Assembly (NCBI GenBank): GCA_002633005.1
Contig: NMRA01000042.1
Span: forward strand, 801,202 to 825,647
Direction: 5' to 3'
DNA: 24,446 bases
Source of the DNA: Phoronis australis
Taxonomy: Eukaryota > Phoronida > Phoronidae
The translations under genes and the position numbers were made by a program. Of the stretch, positions 1-9,930 are shown in pieces; the stretch's first letter is position 1; every line of letters starts with the position of its first letter. The notes under the pieces were generated by a model that saw nothing but the letters and a program-made list of their open reading frames with translations, was not told where the DNA came from and searched no databases.

Positions 1-1930
1 CATGACAAGCTTCACCCTGAAATCGTAAAGAGTGAAAATTGCCCCAGAAATCACCATAATAATATGATTTAATTCTGAAAATTTCAAAAGACTCCCAATC
101 TCCCCACATGCACTATCATGCAAAAGAAAATTGTAGTGAAAATTATGAAATAGTGGTGATGGTGACACACTGAAATTTGCTGGATTGTTAGATGATGACA
201 TTTCATTTGCAGTTTACATGCAAGTTGGACAGATTTCAAAGCAGTGAAATTTGGCAAAGCATATTTAAATATTTTGACATTATCATACCATCAAATCATC
301 ATTGTTGCAGTGTGATACAAACAAATGACTCACATAGAAAGTACATCACCAAAATTCAATGAATGAGAGAGTTCATTATACTGCATATTCACTAACTTAG
401 TTCGTCTTGAAATTTGATCAAACAGAACTTGCTTTTATGTTCTCCATCTCTAATGTGTAGTATGTCGAATATTTCCAACTAGACAAGGGCACACCTTTAT
501 TAAAGAACCCAATAAGTGAGACTACAGCACACTCATAAAATACATATAACGTATACACAAAAAGGATGACAACAAACCAATTGGTTCAGCATCCCGAGAT
601 CCATGGTTTGGACAAAAAACTGGATTCAAATCTTTTTTCGCCAAGCATTGCTTGCAGTAGAAGTAGCAACGTTCATCCCAGCACAGAGAAATTTTCACTA
701 GAAAATAGGAAAAAAGCAAGGTTAGAGTCAATTTATTTTACAGTGTATGACATCATGAAAGCCAAATACAATGTAACAATGAGTGGTGGATCTACATTTT
801 AGGACCAGTGAAGCTTGGTCATAGCTAGAACAGTTGCATAATGCTGGCCACAAAAAATTTGGTTATATTTCTGGCTAAAGAACCCCTGAAATATTTAGAG
901 CAGGTCTCTAAGCTCTAACTCAGTTAATTTGACACTTAAGAAGGGTACCTCTAGTCATTGAGACCGTAAGTCATTGTACACCAACCACTGGTTACAATGG
1001 CTGGGATGGAAACAGTCGAATGTAATATACGGCTAATAAGGGCATCCAGTCGTTAATTTCTATAGGTCATGTCTAATTTTATTCCAATTTTCGACCCACC
1101 CAAGAGAAGTCGAATACAACTTTTAGACCACTGTCTACAAACTCTGACTGTCGCATATGAGCTTGATAGAAGTTGTATTAAAAAACTTGGAGTAGACAGA
1201 GATTACCGTAGCCTCATCTCAAGAAAAAAAAACAACCAACTCAGAATAGCAGTAGTCACAAATTGATAGAATTTTACACATTATGAAAAAATGCCACTGC
1301 TGTCTCAGCGCCTCAATGTAGGCAAGTTTTGAAGTTTTGTGGCGTTTGACGCGAATGATATTGTAGTCCCACTAAGCTCTCATGGAGTTATTGTTGGAGG
1401 TTGATTTGACAAGAGTATTGGTGCGCGCAATAAAATACAGCATCATGCTATCTGGTGTAACTCTGATGTTGTTACTAAGAACGATACAACTTCTTTGCAG
1501 TTGTCAACTTGGCAAAACTTCAACTAACTGAAGTTCCACCAATGAGAAAGGAAATCAAAGCAAGACATCTTTCTAACTTACTTCTTGGATACATCAAACA
1601 TGCGACACATCTATCATTGTACCCTTGGTCATCAAAGAAGGACGCAGAGTCTTCACCTCTTGACTTGAGATACAGTTCCTTCAATCAATGTTTCACATAT
1701 ATTGAAAGTTTAATTCCAACATGCATAATACTTCAACATAAGGGCCTTTCATACTAGCTACGACACGTTGATGTTAGCAGATGCAGCATGAACCCAGACT
1801 GTCACACTAAAAAAACCTTAGCGTGCAGTTTACGTCAACGCTCCGTCAGTATGAAAAGGCCTATAAAGTGTCCCAGTAATGTGACTAAACCCTAAAACAA
1901 TAACCAGAAGAACAACATTAAGGATTCAAA
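1..1930. other. Non-coding stretch, no recognisable gene
   Basis: AT-rich sequence with only short chance reading frames (the longest are about 60-80 codons). I see no domain motif, no tRNA fold and no terminal repeat. Short frames at 566-802, 1069-1266 and 1509-1757 have no recognisable protein features and no well-formed splice sites. The CCACTAGG-type repeat found further right is not visible here. Confidence 0.5.
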
Positions 1931-2400
1931 CATGCGCCCATGACAGCAACGCAAACGGCATGCATCTAGGGCATTAAGTATCATAATAATGGCTATTAGA
2001 TGGTAGAGAATAATGTCAAACCCAAAAAACTGAACAGTTTTGTCATTTGAAAAATAAAAAACTAATTTTCCAAATTTCATGCAAATCCATCACGAAACTC
2101 CAAAAATACAGAGGCAAAGTTAACATAAACAAACCAAATTACTACTACAAGGTAAGTGGTAGTCAGATTCGTGCATCTGTTACCAAGTTAACAGGAATAT
2201 ACTCGCTAACAAGATATCTTGCATAAGGGTGTGGGAGACACAGCTGTACATGCAAAAAATGCTACTAGGAGCACTGCAACGATTGGGAAGACATGCTCTT
2301 GTTAGTAGAAACACATCTTCCAATGTTCAATGATGATATCCGAGCAGTTCATTGGATACAGAGGAAGAAAAAATCAAAAAGTAACACAGTATGCAAATGG
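1931..2400 (+). repeat. Degenerate CCACTAGG-box repeat, copy I
   Basis: This is the most decayed copy of the family. It opens with the shared head (CATGCGCCCATGACAGC at 1931, then GCAAACGGCATGC). Three weak boxes follow: GCTATTAGATGG near 1992, ACTACAAGGTAAGTGG near 2144 and GCTACTAGGAGCACTGC near 2261. Text between the boxes also matches the other copies, for example CCAAATTTCATG before the second box and AGACACAGC before the third. No coding capacity is seen. Copy limits are judged by eye from similarity to the copies at 2979, 8466 and 9434. Confidence 0.55.
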
Positions 2401-2978
2401 AGAGCGAAAATGTTTTAATCAAAGGCGTCTAGTATAAGTTACCATGGATATCAGCGCACACATCTGTAGTAGGACCAATTTGGGTATATGGCAATTTCGA
2501 GACAAGACAGCGGGTGAATCTCCATTTCAGTAAAGACTGTTAGCATGTATATCTCAGTGCAGTTCTGTGTGTGACTTAAGTGTAGACACATGAGCAGCGC
2601 GGCACTGAAATAAGTGGGGGGGGGGGCTATAGCCCTTCCCCAGCCCCTTATGGTGCACTGCCCAGGAGATAGTGTAAGTACTTTGGGAAATGTGTTTACG
2701 AACATAACGCTATGATAAATGCTTAGTAGTTAGAATCATACTGTGGATGTGCTATGGCGACAGTGTGTCAATAACAGATAAGTTGTGACAGTTTGTCACA
2801 TCGAGATCATGACTGTTGTAGTAATGAGCAGATGATTAAAATGAGGCTGAGTAGCATTGATAAAATGATCAATTATAGCGCTGTGTCTGAATGAACTGTG
2901 GCAACGTGACAGATTACAAAGTTGTTGAATACAATGCGATGATATTCATACTTATTATCTAATACAAGAGCAATGCAG
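2401..2978. other. Non-coding spacer with an 11-base G run
   Basis: No gene is seen. The only notable point is a run of 11 G residues at 2616-2626 followed by GC-rich sequence. A homopolymer like this is prone to length error in assembly. Confidence 0.5.
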
Positions 2979-3668
2979 AGTGTTGAAATGCGCCCGCGAA
3001 TGCACTGCAAATGGTGTTCTTCTAGAGATGTTTCTCTGTATCATGAAAATGGCTACTAAATGGCGTAAAATATGTCAAATCCATCCAAAAACGGAAACAT
3101 GTCATCATTTCTTTAATAGAAGCTATTTAACAATTTTCATAAAAATCTGTCAAGAAACTTCAGAGAAACAAAGGAAAAAGGAAAAATTTGCCACTAGGGG
3201 CACAGCGTTTGTCAGACGCATGTGAAAGTCGCCATCGTCTGTTCTCAACTTCATATGAATAAACTTGCAGTGGGTTTAGGAGTTACAACTATGGGCACAA
3301 AACAAAACACAACTACCACTAGGAGGCATCACAGTAGTTAGTGGCCATCATCAAACGTACTCTTCACACTGAGACCATGCCAACTTTCAAAACCATCCCT
3401 AAAATGATTTGGTTGATACAGGGTTAGACGCCAAAAACAGGATTTGAAAACAGAAAAATGGCTACTAAATGGTGCAAAATACCTCGATTCCATCCAAAAA
3501 AACCATAAAATAGCGTCATCTCACCAATAGATGCCTATATTTAAAATTTGATGAAAATCTGTTGAGGACCTTTGAAGATACAGACTTAAAACCAAGGAGT
3601 GTAGTAGAATAGGAGTTCACTTGTGAGTTCGCTGTTACCGCTACTACTAGCGCCACCAAGTGGTGACT
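2979..3668 (+). repeat. CCACTAGG-box repeat, copy II
   Basis: The head TGAAATGCGCCCGCGAATGC is followed by boxes at 3053 (CTACTAAATGGCG), 3191 (CCACTAGGGGCAC), 3316 (CCACTAGGAGGCA), 3462 (CTACTAAATGGTG) and 3653 (CCACCAAGTGGTGA). Spacing is about 125-146 bp, except for the last interval (191 bp), which seems to hold an insertion. Boxes sit in recurring contexts: AAAATGG before the first and fourth, and AAATTTG or AACTAC before the second and third. The copy runs straight up to the first exon of the THAP gene. Confidence 0.7.
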
Positions 3669-3701
3669 AAGCAACTGTCGAAACCAGGAAGCGCCAAAAC
3701 A

Positions 3702-3800
3702 ATGGGGTAAGGACGCATTTTGCAGTGCGATAAATTGCATGAATTCATCCACGAAAACCACAGATGTGTCATTTTTTAGGTTTCCTAAGGATCCACAAAG
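3702..3800 (+). pseudogene. THAP zinc-finger gene, exon 1 (damaged start)
   Basis: This encodes the N-terminal half of a THAP domain, a C2CH zinc finger that binds DNA in animal regulators and in transposase-derived proteins. Visible residues are CSAINC (the first zinc pair, C-x4-C), a Ser/Thr-rich linker, then SFFRFPKDPQR, the hallmark THAP beta-strand and loop. The exon ends at a good donor, AAAG|GTAATG, in phase 2. Joining it to the acceptor at 5045 gives R-C-K-R-W, with the tryptophan expected of the family. The only suitable start codon is ATG at 3702, but it is out of frame with the domain by one base, because four G residues (3704-3707) stand where three would open the frame. The break could be real decay or a homopolymer error. 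No other in-frame ATG lies between it and the upstream TGA. Confidence 0.7.
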
Positions 3801-5045
3801 GTAATGATGATCTGTTATTCAATAATATGATACATTGGCTTTTATTTTGTGTGTTCTGTTCACGGTTGTTAGACAAGTCAATCGCAGTCCCGTTGCCACT
3901 GTTGTCTGCAGTGTAGGCTAGGCCTACTGTACAGCCAGGTTGCCAGCGGAAGGACTATGATGAACGCACGGTGTGATCGTCAGCTTTTGGATACTTGCAG
4001 TACATGAATTCCAAATAAAAATGTCACCCAAACAATTGCAGGGATAATTTTAGGAAAACATACCCATGCCCATGGCCATAGTTAATAATAACTGGTGACA
4101 CGCCATGGCATAATCACAGAGCCACAAGTCTGTCATGAGTCAAGTTAGAGAATCTGTGGGTCTCAGTGAAAAGGTGAAAAAATCAACATAATTTTAATGT
4201 GCCAGTTGGACCAGTTAAGTTAAGCAGTGCGTCATTGAAAACTTAATTCTATGTGTCAAAGCATTACAGCCTTCTGTCATTCAGTAACTTTTCCAGACGT
4301 GAGGGGTGTTGAACTGAACTTGCGATAACTTCTGGCTCTTTTGTTTGCCCAGCTTAGTCTTTTGTCCCGTATGATAACAAGCAAGCCAATTATCTCCCAG
4401 GATTCAAAGGAACCGTATGGTGGTTGCACGCTATCACCCAACGCGTATTCAGAACAAAGTCAAACCCAGTACATTGGTAATCCGTTTGGACAGAATAGAT
4501 TGTCTTAAATTCTGTTGTAGTTGGGCGATTTTGGTGATTCAAAAATGGAACATGATCAGCATTTGACAAGGAATGCAGAAATTCTATTGGTTTAAGCTCA
4601 AATATGTTATAACTTAGTTTTCATTTTTATCAGCCCAGCCCAGTCAGGCTAGATAAGATCTGATTGGAGATTAGAACAATTATCGAACAAAAGAGCGCAG
4701 ACCCTCCAACCATAAATGCCAGAACGGAGTTAATCAGTCATGTAAGATATTGGCTAGGGGGGTAAACTTCCCAACTTGTTGTTGAGCTATAGAATCGAAC
4801 AAGTTGGGAGCAACAGGATGTCGCCGTCATGGATGCGGGGGCGCGGCCTAGTTAAAATATGCGTGTATCGACATTTGAGTCCCAGTTTTTTTCAGTTGAC
4901 ACCAAAACGCTTTTGTCTCTATCACAATCACAGTACGACAGGAATTCTGTAGTGTAGTGTACTTTAGTGTAGGCTATCAGTCTTCTGTGAACCTAGTGAG
5001 TATGACGTTTGTTCCTGAGTATCTCAGTCACTGATTTCTGTTCAG
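3801..5045 (+). other. Probable intron of the THAP gene
   Basis: The interval starts GTAATG at 3801 and ends TTTCTGTTCAG at 5045. It separates the two halves of one THAP domain, and its phase restores the R-C-K-R-W motif. It holds no recognisable gene. A 12-bp hairpin lies at 4769-4809 and a short GC-rich patch near 4838-4850. Confidence 0.6.
4769..4809. repeat. Perfect 12-bp inverted repeat (hairpin)
   Basis: TCCCAACTTGTT at 4769-4780 pairs with AACAAGTTGGGA at 4798-4809 across a 17-nt loop. It lies in the THAP intron. There is no T-tract or other sign of function. Confidence 0.7.
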
Positions 5046-5267
5046 GTGCAAGCGCTGGGAGCTGACCTTATGAATAGAGATGCAGCCTATTTGTCCAAGA
5101 ACTGCAAGTTATGCTCTCATCACTTCGAGGAGTCCATTTTCATGAATGAAGAACAAGCTGGTATTGACTGCAGTGCCCGAATAATATTTGATGTCCCGAA
5201 TCCACCAAAAATGAAGATGTCAGGGTTAAAAGGTTCTCCGGAAATAATATTACAGATGCATTTCTGA
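5046..5267 (+). pseudogene. THAP zinc-finger gene, exon 2 (deletion and frameshift)
   Basis: This is the C-terminal half of the THAP domain begun at 3702. After the acceptor at 5045 the spliced frame reads C-K-R-W, then meets a stop a few codons on. Starting only 2 nt after the Trp codon, another frame carries the rest of the fold: ADLMNRDAAYLSKN, then CKLCSHHFEESIF, which includes the second zinc pair (C-x2-H) and the HFE motif, then IFDVPNPP. THAP proteins normally have about six residues between the Trp and this point, so roughly 16 bp appear deleted. The conserved AVPTIF box is also eroded to SARIIF. Two separate lesions plus a worn motif favour a pseudogene. The frame ends with TGA at 5267 and no other domain follows. 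Confidence 0.7.
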
Positions 5268-5349
5268 TTATCGTCTCACAAACCAAGTACTGGAACATCA
5301 CGTGTAGAAAGGACAATTAGTCAAAATCTGGTTTTCGTATTTTACTAAG

Positions 5350-5505
5350 GTTGATCAGATTGAAACATTTTATGAATGGTTAGCCTGTGATTTGGAGAGA
5401 GCCAAAGTAAAACTAATGGATCATTCAGAGTCTGAATGGTGGGCTGAAATTTTGTTAAACCCAAGCTCAGTATCCGTATCATGCTTCTCGATGACAAACA
5501 TCTCT
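5350..5505 (+). CDS. Candidate internal exon, unknown protein
   Basis: A 52-codon open stretch lies between a plausible acceptor (TTTTACTAAG, ending at 5349) and a consensus donor (T|GTGAGT at 5506). It is phase 0 at both ends. The peptide looks protein-like, with an amphipathic stretch FYEWLACDLERAKVKLMD and a WW pair, but I recognise no family. It follows the THAP relic on the same strand, so it could be part of that gene or of another gene. The frame stays open past the donor to 5673, but the extension is hydrophobic and low in coding character, as expected of intron. Confidence is low because no homologue is recognised. Confidence 0.3.
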
Positions 5506-5673
5506 GTGAGTAAATTAGTTTCCAGCTTTATTTATAACGCATTTCTTTGGCGAAAAGTGCTGTTGTTTACTAATGAATTAATAGAGAGTGACAAGGTTGG
5601 TCAGATTTTCTTATTGTATTGGTTGGTGTATGTGTTGCCTTTTTGTACGTTTTTGGAGATAGTGATAATTTAA

Positions 5674-6789
5674 GCTCCAGTTGTGGCTAGGTATCAGATA
5701 TGATCTTGTGGTCTGGCTTTACTTACATGAAATATTTACTGTTATTGATAATAGGAACAGTGGGTACATAAAATAAAATTTTGGTTTTATCATCCAAGTC
5801 TTTTTACTGATTCAGTTTTGTATGAAGCTATGTGGGTAGTGAATACTTTGATTGCTGTTCAGTACAATTTTTTGTCGCAACATTTTGAACTTTGACTAGT
5901 TATGATTGATGATATACCCAATGTGACTACGTTTTGTAAGTTGTGAGCTATTCTACAGATTAGCAACTGACTTGTAACTGCTGGTGAGTGGGAGAGTGGG
6001 ATTGAGTTTACCCTATACAGACATGTCTAAGAAATAATGGAATGTTCTAAAATTGTATTACGATTTTGTGGTAGTGATGAATTGCCTTGCTTGCTTCTTC
6101 ACACTTGTGCAACACCCACTGCACAAACAATTGTCTGCATTGGTAGTAGCCTGGTGCCATTGAATAGGGAACACATGCGAAATTGTTGGGTGGAGATGAA
6201 ACCAGCAGTGAGCTGGGAGCAACATGTTTGTCAATGGTCAGGGGAGCAACCAAAATGTGTGACGATAGGAGGGGCTCAACACCCATGCGGCATACATACC
6301 CATTGGTTTTTACCTGTTTAGCACTCCTCCCATGTAACCCCCTTGGGAGGGGGTCAACACCCATTTGGTGCCCACCTGGTTTTTGCCTGGTACCCCCTTA
6401 GCTGGCACCTGGGGGGAATTCCCCTCTGAACCCCCAGGAACAATCATTCAAATTATGTAGTCCATGGAGGTATGAACTGTTATAAGGAACGATAATTGCC
6501 TTGTTAAGAACTCAAGCATGAAACAAAAACCATGATGGATTTTGAAGGGAGTTTCAAGAGAATAAAAACAAAAACACTTTAATATTGATTAAAATACACA
6601 TTTTCGTTCTCATTCGATTATAAGTGGATGTAAGTTTATGTATTCTAACCATTTTCAATCACACAGTAATTTTAATGCACGTTGAACGTCATTAAAGTAT
6701 GTTTCGACCGGTAACCATTGCGGCGAATGGTAAAATGGCGGAGTGAACTCTCCTGTACTAGTACACTCCTTGCTTAAACGTTAAAACTA
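5674..6789. other. Non-coding spacer
   Basis: No gene is recognised. Overlapping short frames on both strands at 6037-6401 come from a GC-richer, internally repeated patch and show no domain. The left edge of repeat copy III begins at the end of this stretch. Confidence 0.45.
6270..6388 (+). repeat. Imperfect direct repeat, two copies of about 41-47 bp
   Basis: AGGGGCTCAACACCCATGCGG at about 6270 recurs as AGGGGGTCAACACCCATTTGG at about 6348. Each is followed by a CCCA/CCTGGTTTTT(A/G)CCTG segment. The pair explains the overlapping reading frames on both strands here. Confidence 0.55.
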
Positions 6790-7845
6790 AAATTGCCACT
6801 AGGGGGCACACCAGTAGCCAGATCTTTCCGAGAGTCGTCGTCGCACGTAGTCAACATCATATAAATACACTTGCTAAATTAAGTAAAGATCCTGTAAACA
6901 GTTTAGGAGATACAGTCATGAGCGCAAAAAAACCTGCCACTAGGAGGCGCCCCAGTAGACAAGTCGTCAGAAAATCATCGTCAGCCGTCCACTTCATAGT
7001 AAAAACATATATGCCAATTTTCACAATTATCCTGAAAGCAGTTTGGTAGATAGATGAGTGGATGCCAAAAAAAATTCGAAATAGTAAAAATGGCCACTAG
7101 GTGGCGCAAACAAGATCAAATTCATCTGAAAACGGAGCAATAGCGTCACCTCATTAACAGATGCCAGTATGCCGAATTTTATGAAAATACATTGAGGGCA
7201 TTTGAAGATATAGAGGTTAATGTAGAAACATAAAAATGCCACTAGGTGGCACACCAGTAGTCAGATCTGTCCGAAAGTCATCATCGTCCGCTGTTAACAT
7301 CATATAAATATACTTCCTAAATTTCGTAAAGATCCTGCATATAGTTTAGGAGAAACAGCCATAGGCGCAAAAAAAATTGCCACAAGGAGGCGCCAAAGTA
7401 GTCAAAGTCATCGGAAAATCATCGTCAGACGTCAACTTCATAGTAAAAACATACATGCCAATTTTCACAATCATCCTTTGAGCGGTTTGGAGGGGTGGAC
7501 TCAAAAAACAGACTCGAAAACAGTAAAAACGACCACTAGGTGGTGCAAACTACGTTGAAGCCATCCGAAAACGAGAGGATGTCACCATCTCACTAATAGG
7601 TGCCTACATACCAAATTTCATTAAAATCCGTTAAGGACTTTTGAAGATACAGAGGTATGCGTAAAAAACTAAAATTGCCACTAGGAGGCACATCGGTTGT
7701 CAGAGCCATCCGAAAATTCGCTTATGCCGTCCCATCCACGGAAGGAACACATGTGCAAAATTTCATGAACATACATCGAGGGGTTTTGGAGATAGAGCAG
7801 CGAACGGCAGACGGACGGACGATGACGGCATAATGCACCCACATA
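6790..7845 (+). repeat. Best-preserved CCACTAGG-box tandem array (about 440-bp unit of three sub-units), copy III
   Basis: Seven boxes start at 6796, 6937, 7094, 7239, 7380, 7533 and 7678, giving spacings of 141, 157, 145, 141, 153 and 145 bp. Every third box falls in the same context (for example GGCACACCAGTAG after 6796 and 7239, and GGCGCAAAC or GGTGCAAAC after 7094 and 7533), so the true period is 439-443 bp with three related sub-units. Boxes at 6796, 7094 and 7239 match the vertebrate CTCF core CCASYAGRKGGCRS at every position; those at 6937, 7533 and 7678 miss by one. The array ends with a unique tail, CGGCAGACGGACGGACGATG followed by ACGGCATAATGC, near 7803-7838. No protein is encoded. 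Confidence 0.8.
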
Positions 7846-7972
7846 AAAATCACTGAGTGGCAACACGGATATGGATAACGATTAAAAATAACTAATGTCA
7901 TAAATGAATGCACAAAAGTCTGCATCCAAGATCTTTAAGTATTCCAGTGAAGAGGTTGAACTCTGCCATTAC

Positions 7973-8086
7973 CTTCAGACCTGAACAAACTTCATCAAGC
8001 TTCCTCTTCTTCAAATCATGAGAAACAAGAGATATTGCAAGACGAACAAAGTGTCTATGTGTACTTTTGCCAGCATTGCTCCACAC
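7973..8086 (-). CDS. Internal exon of an unidentified host gene
   Basis: On the minus strand a 114-nt exon lies between acceptor TGTATTTTGTAG (just above 8086) and donor AAG|GTAATGG (just below 7973). It is open in one frame only, phase 0 at both ends, and both other frames contain stops. The 38-residue peptide is basic and probably helical, including VWSNAGKSTHRHFVRLAISL and DLKKRKLDEVCSGLK. I do not recognise the family. It could be spliced directly after the exon at 21561-21664, which ends in phase 0. It sits between repeat copies III and IV, which fits exon sequence kept while the intron filled with repeats. Confidence 0.5.
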
Positions 8087-8228
8087 CTACAAAATACAAG
8101 AAAGTTGAAAAGCATATCAGAAATATGTTGACTTAAACTATTGCAAACAGCAATAATGGTATTAGAGATGCTCATTATTGCAAACATAACAACGAGGTTG
8201 AACATTAATAAATTTTTAAAGTTAAAAC

Positions 8229-9930
8229 TGTCACTAGATGGTGCACTGATATTCCTCCAAATATTGGCAGGTCTCATACTCTTACCAAAAGAAGCGACTG
8301 TTTAAAAATAATAAACAAAACTCCAGCTGTTTGACAGACATTGAGTGGTATTTCTTTCCATCCATGCATTTCCTTTGTTGTTTCTCTCAAACCATGCATA
8401 CTTTTCAAAACCCAAAAATGAGTTACATCTTATTTTTACAGCATGGAAAAACAAGAACAACACCGACCATGGAAATGTGTCCACGACAGCACTGCAAACG
8501 GTGTGCTTCTATGATGGGTGTTTATAGTTTCATGAAAATGGCGATTAGATGGCACATAATGCGTCAAACCCATCCGAATTAAGGTGGCGTCCTCTCTGTA
8601 AAACACTAGTTGCCAAATTTCATGAAAATAAGCCAAGGTACTCCCAACTAAGGTATAGAGGCAAACATAAAAAAACAATGGACACTAGAGGGCACAGGTA
8701 TAATCCGATTGGTCTGAAACTCACAGACATCTGGTGCCATACCTACAGAAGTTCTCAAAGATCCTTCAAAGTGTTAAGGAAATACTGCCATACATGCAAA
8801 TAAGCCAAAATTGCCCCTAAGGAGTGCCAGAATAGTCAAAAACATCGTTTCAAAAATCAACATAAGCCAGGGTCTTTGCATCAGGAACACAATCGTCAAT
8901 CTTCAAAATCGTTCTTTGAGTGGTGTGGCAGATAGAGATGCAGCAGTCAAAAACATAATGCGAAAATGTTTAAATGGCCACCAGGTGGAGCAGAAAACAT
9001 CAAATCTGTCCGAAACTGGGAAGACCTTGTCGTCTCCTTAATAGAAACCTATTTGCCATATGTAATGAAAATACATTCATGAACTTCGAAGATACAAAGG
9101 TAAACCTAAAAAACATTTTGTTACTAGAAGGAACAATGGTATTTGGATTAGTTCGACATTTATTACCGTTATTCATCAGCTCTATGGGAACACATCTTTC
9201 AAATTTAAAAAAGCTTCTTCAAAAGGTTAGGAAATTCAGCCTCAGATGCAAAAAAACCAAAATCACCACTAGGAGGCGACGCAGTAGTGGTACCTGCTCA
9301 AAAAACAACTTCAGTCGAGGCCTTCGCATCAGGAAGACGTGTAATTTTTCATAATGAGCTTTTAAGCGGTACGGCAGACATGGAGGTGGACACCACAAAA
9401 CAGATACAAAAATAACAAAAGCAACGCGGAGCATTGAAATGCGCCCGTGAATGCACTGCAAACGGTGTGCTATAGGGATGTTTACTTGTATCACAAAAAT
9501 GGCAACTAGGTGGTGCAAAATACGGATTCCATGAAAATCCGTCAAGGAACTATACAGAAACAGAGGAAAAAAAAATGAAATTACCACAAGGGGGCAGAGC
9601 ATCTGAAAGTTGTCATCTTCCGTTGTCAACTTCATATAAATACACTTTCTAAATTAAATAAAGATCCTGCAGAGGGCTTAGCAGATACAGCTAAGGGCGC
9701 AAAAAAAAAAACAAAAAAACTGCCACTAGGAAGTGCCACAGTAATTGACATTGGAAAATCAGTGTCAACCGTCTTCTTCACACTAAGAACATACCGGTAT
9801 AAGCCAATTTTTACAATCGTCCAAAGAGTGCTTTGGTAGACAGAGGGCGGATGCCAAAAACAGACTAGAAAACAGTAAAAATGGCCACTAAGATGGCGCC
9901 AAATATGTCGAATCCAATGATTTAAATATC
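8229..9930 (+). repeat. CCACTAGG-box repeats, copy IV (two heads)
   Basis: A lone box (TCACTAGATGGTGCAC) lies at 8231. A first headed block starts near 8466 (GAAATGTGTCCACGACAGCAC) with boxes near 8542, 8682, 8814, 8978, 9121 and 9266. A second head starts near 9434 (TGAAATGCGCCCGTGAATGC) with boxes at 9503, 9584, 9723 and 9885. Spacing is about 132-164 bp, apart from the interval between the two blocks and an 81-bp interval (9503-9584) that looks like an internal deletion. All lie on the + strand like the other copies. Box 8978 (CCACCAGGTGGAGC) is one base from the CTCF core consensus. Reading frames inside are chance. Confidence 0.7.

Noticed and set aside
1069-1266. 65-codon + strand frame starting MSNFIPIFDPPKRSR
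   Set aside because: Reads fairly protein-like at first, but it runs into a poly-A stretch, has no family resemblance I can name and no clear acceptor or donor.
6037-6401. Overlapping frames of 72-105 codons on both strands
   Set aside because: They come from a GC-rich internal duplication; no protein motif, and both strands are open at once.
8280-8310. A 12-nt micro-exon on the minus strand (acceptor TTTAAACAG, donor GTAAGAG)
   Set aside because: Too short to support without transcript evidence; splice-like signals this short arise by chance.
9219-9635. 138-codon minus-strand frame across repeat copy IV
   Set aside because: It crosses the tandem repeat and is rich in Phe/Leu/Val from reverse-reading A-rich DNA; not kept in sister copies.
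6790-9930. CRISPR array
   Set aside because: Repeat units are about 140-157 bp and diverged throughout, with no short exact repeat plus unique spacers; the context is eukaryotic.
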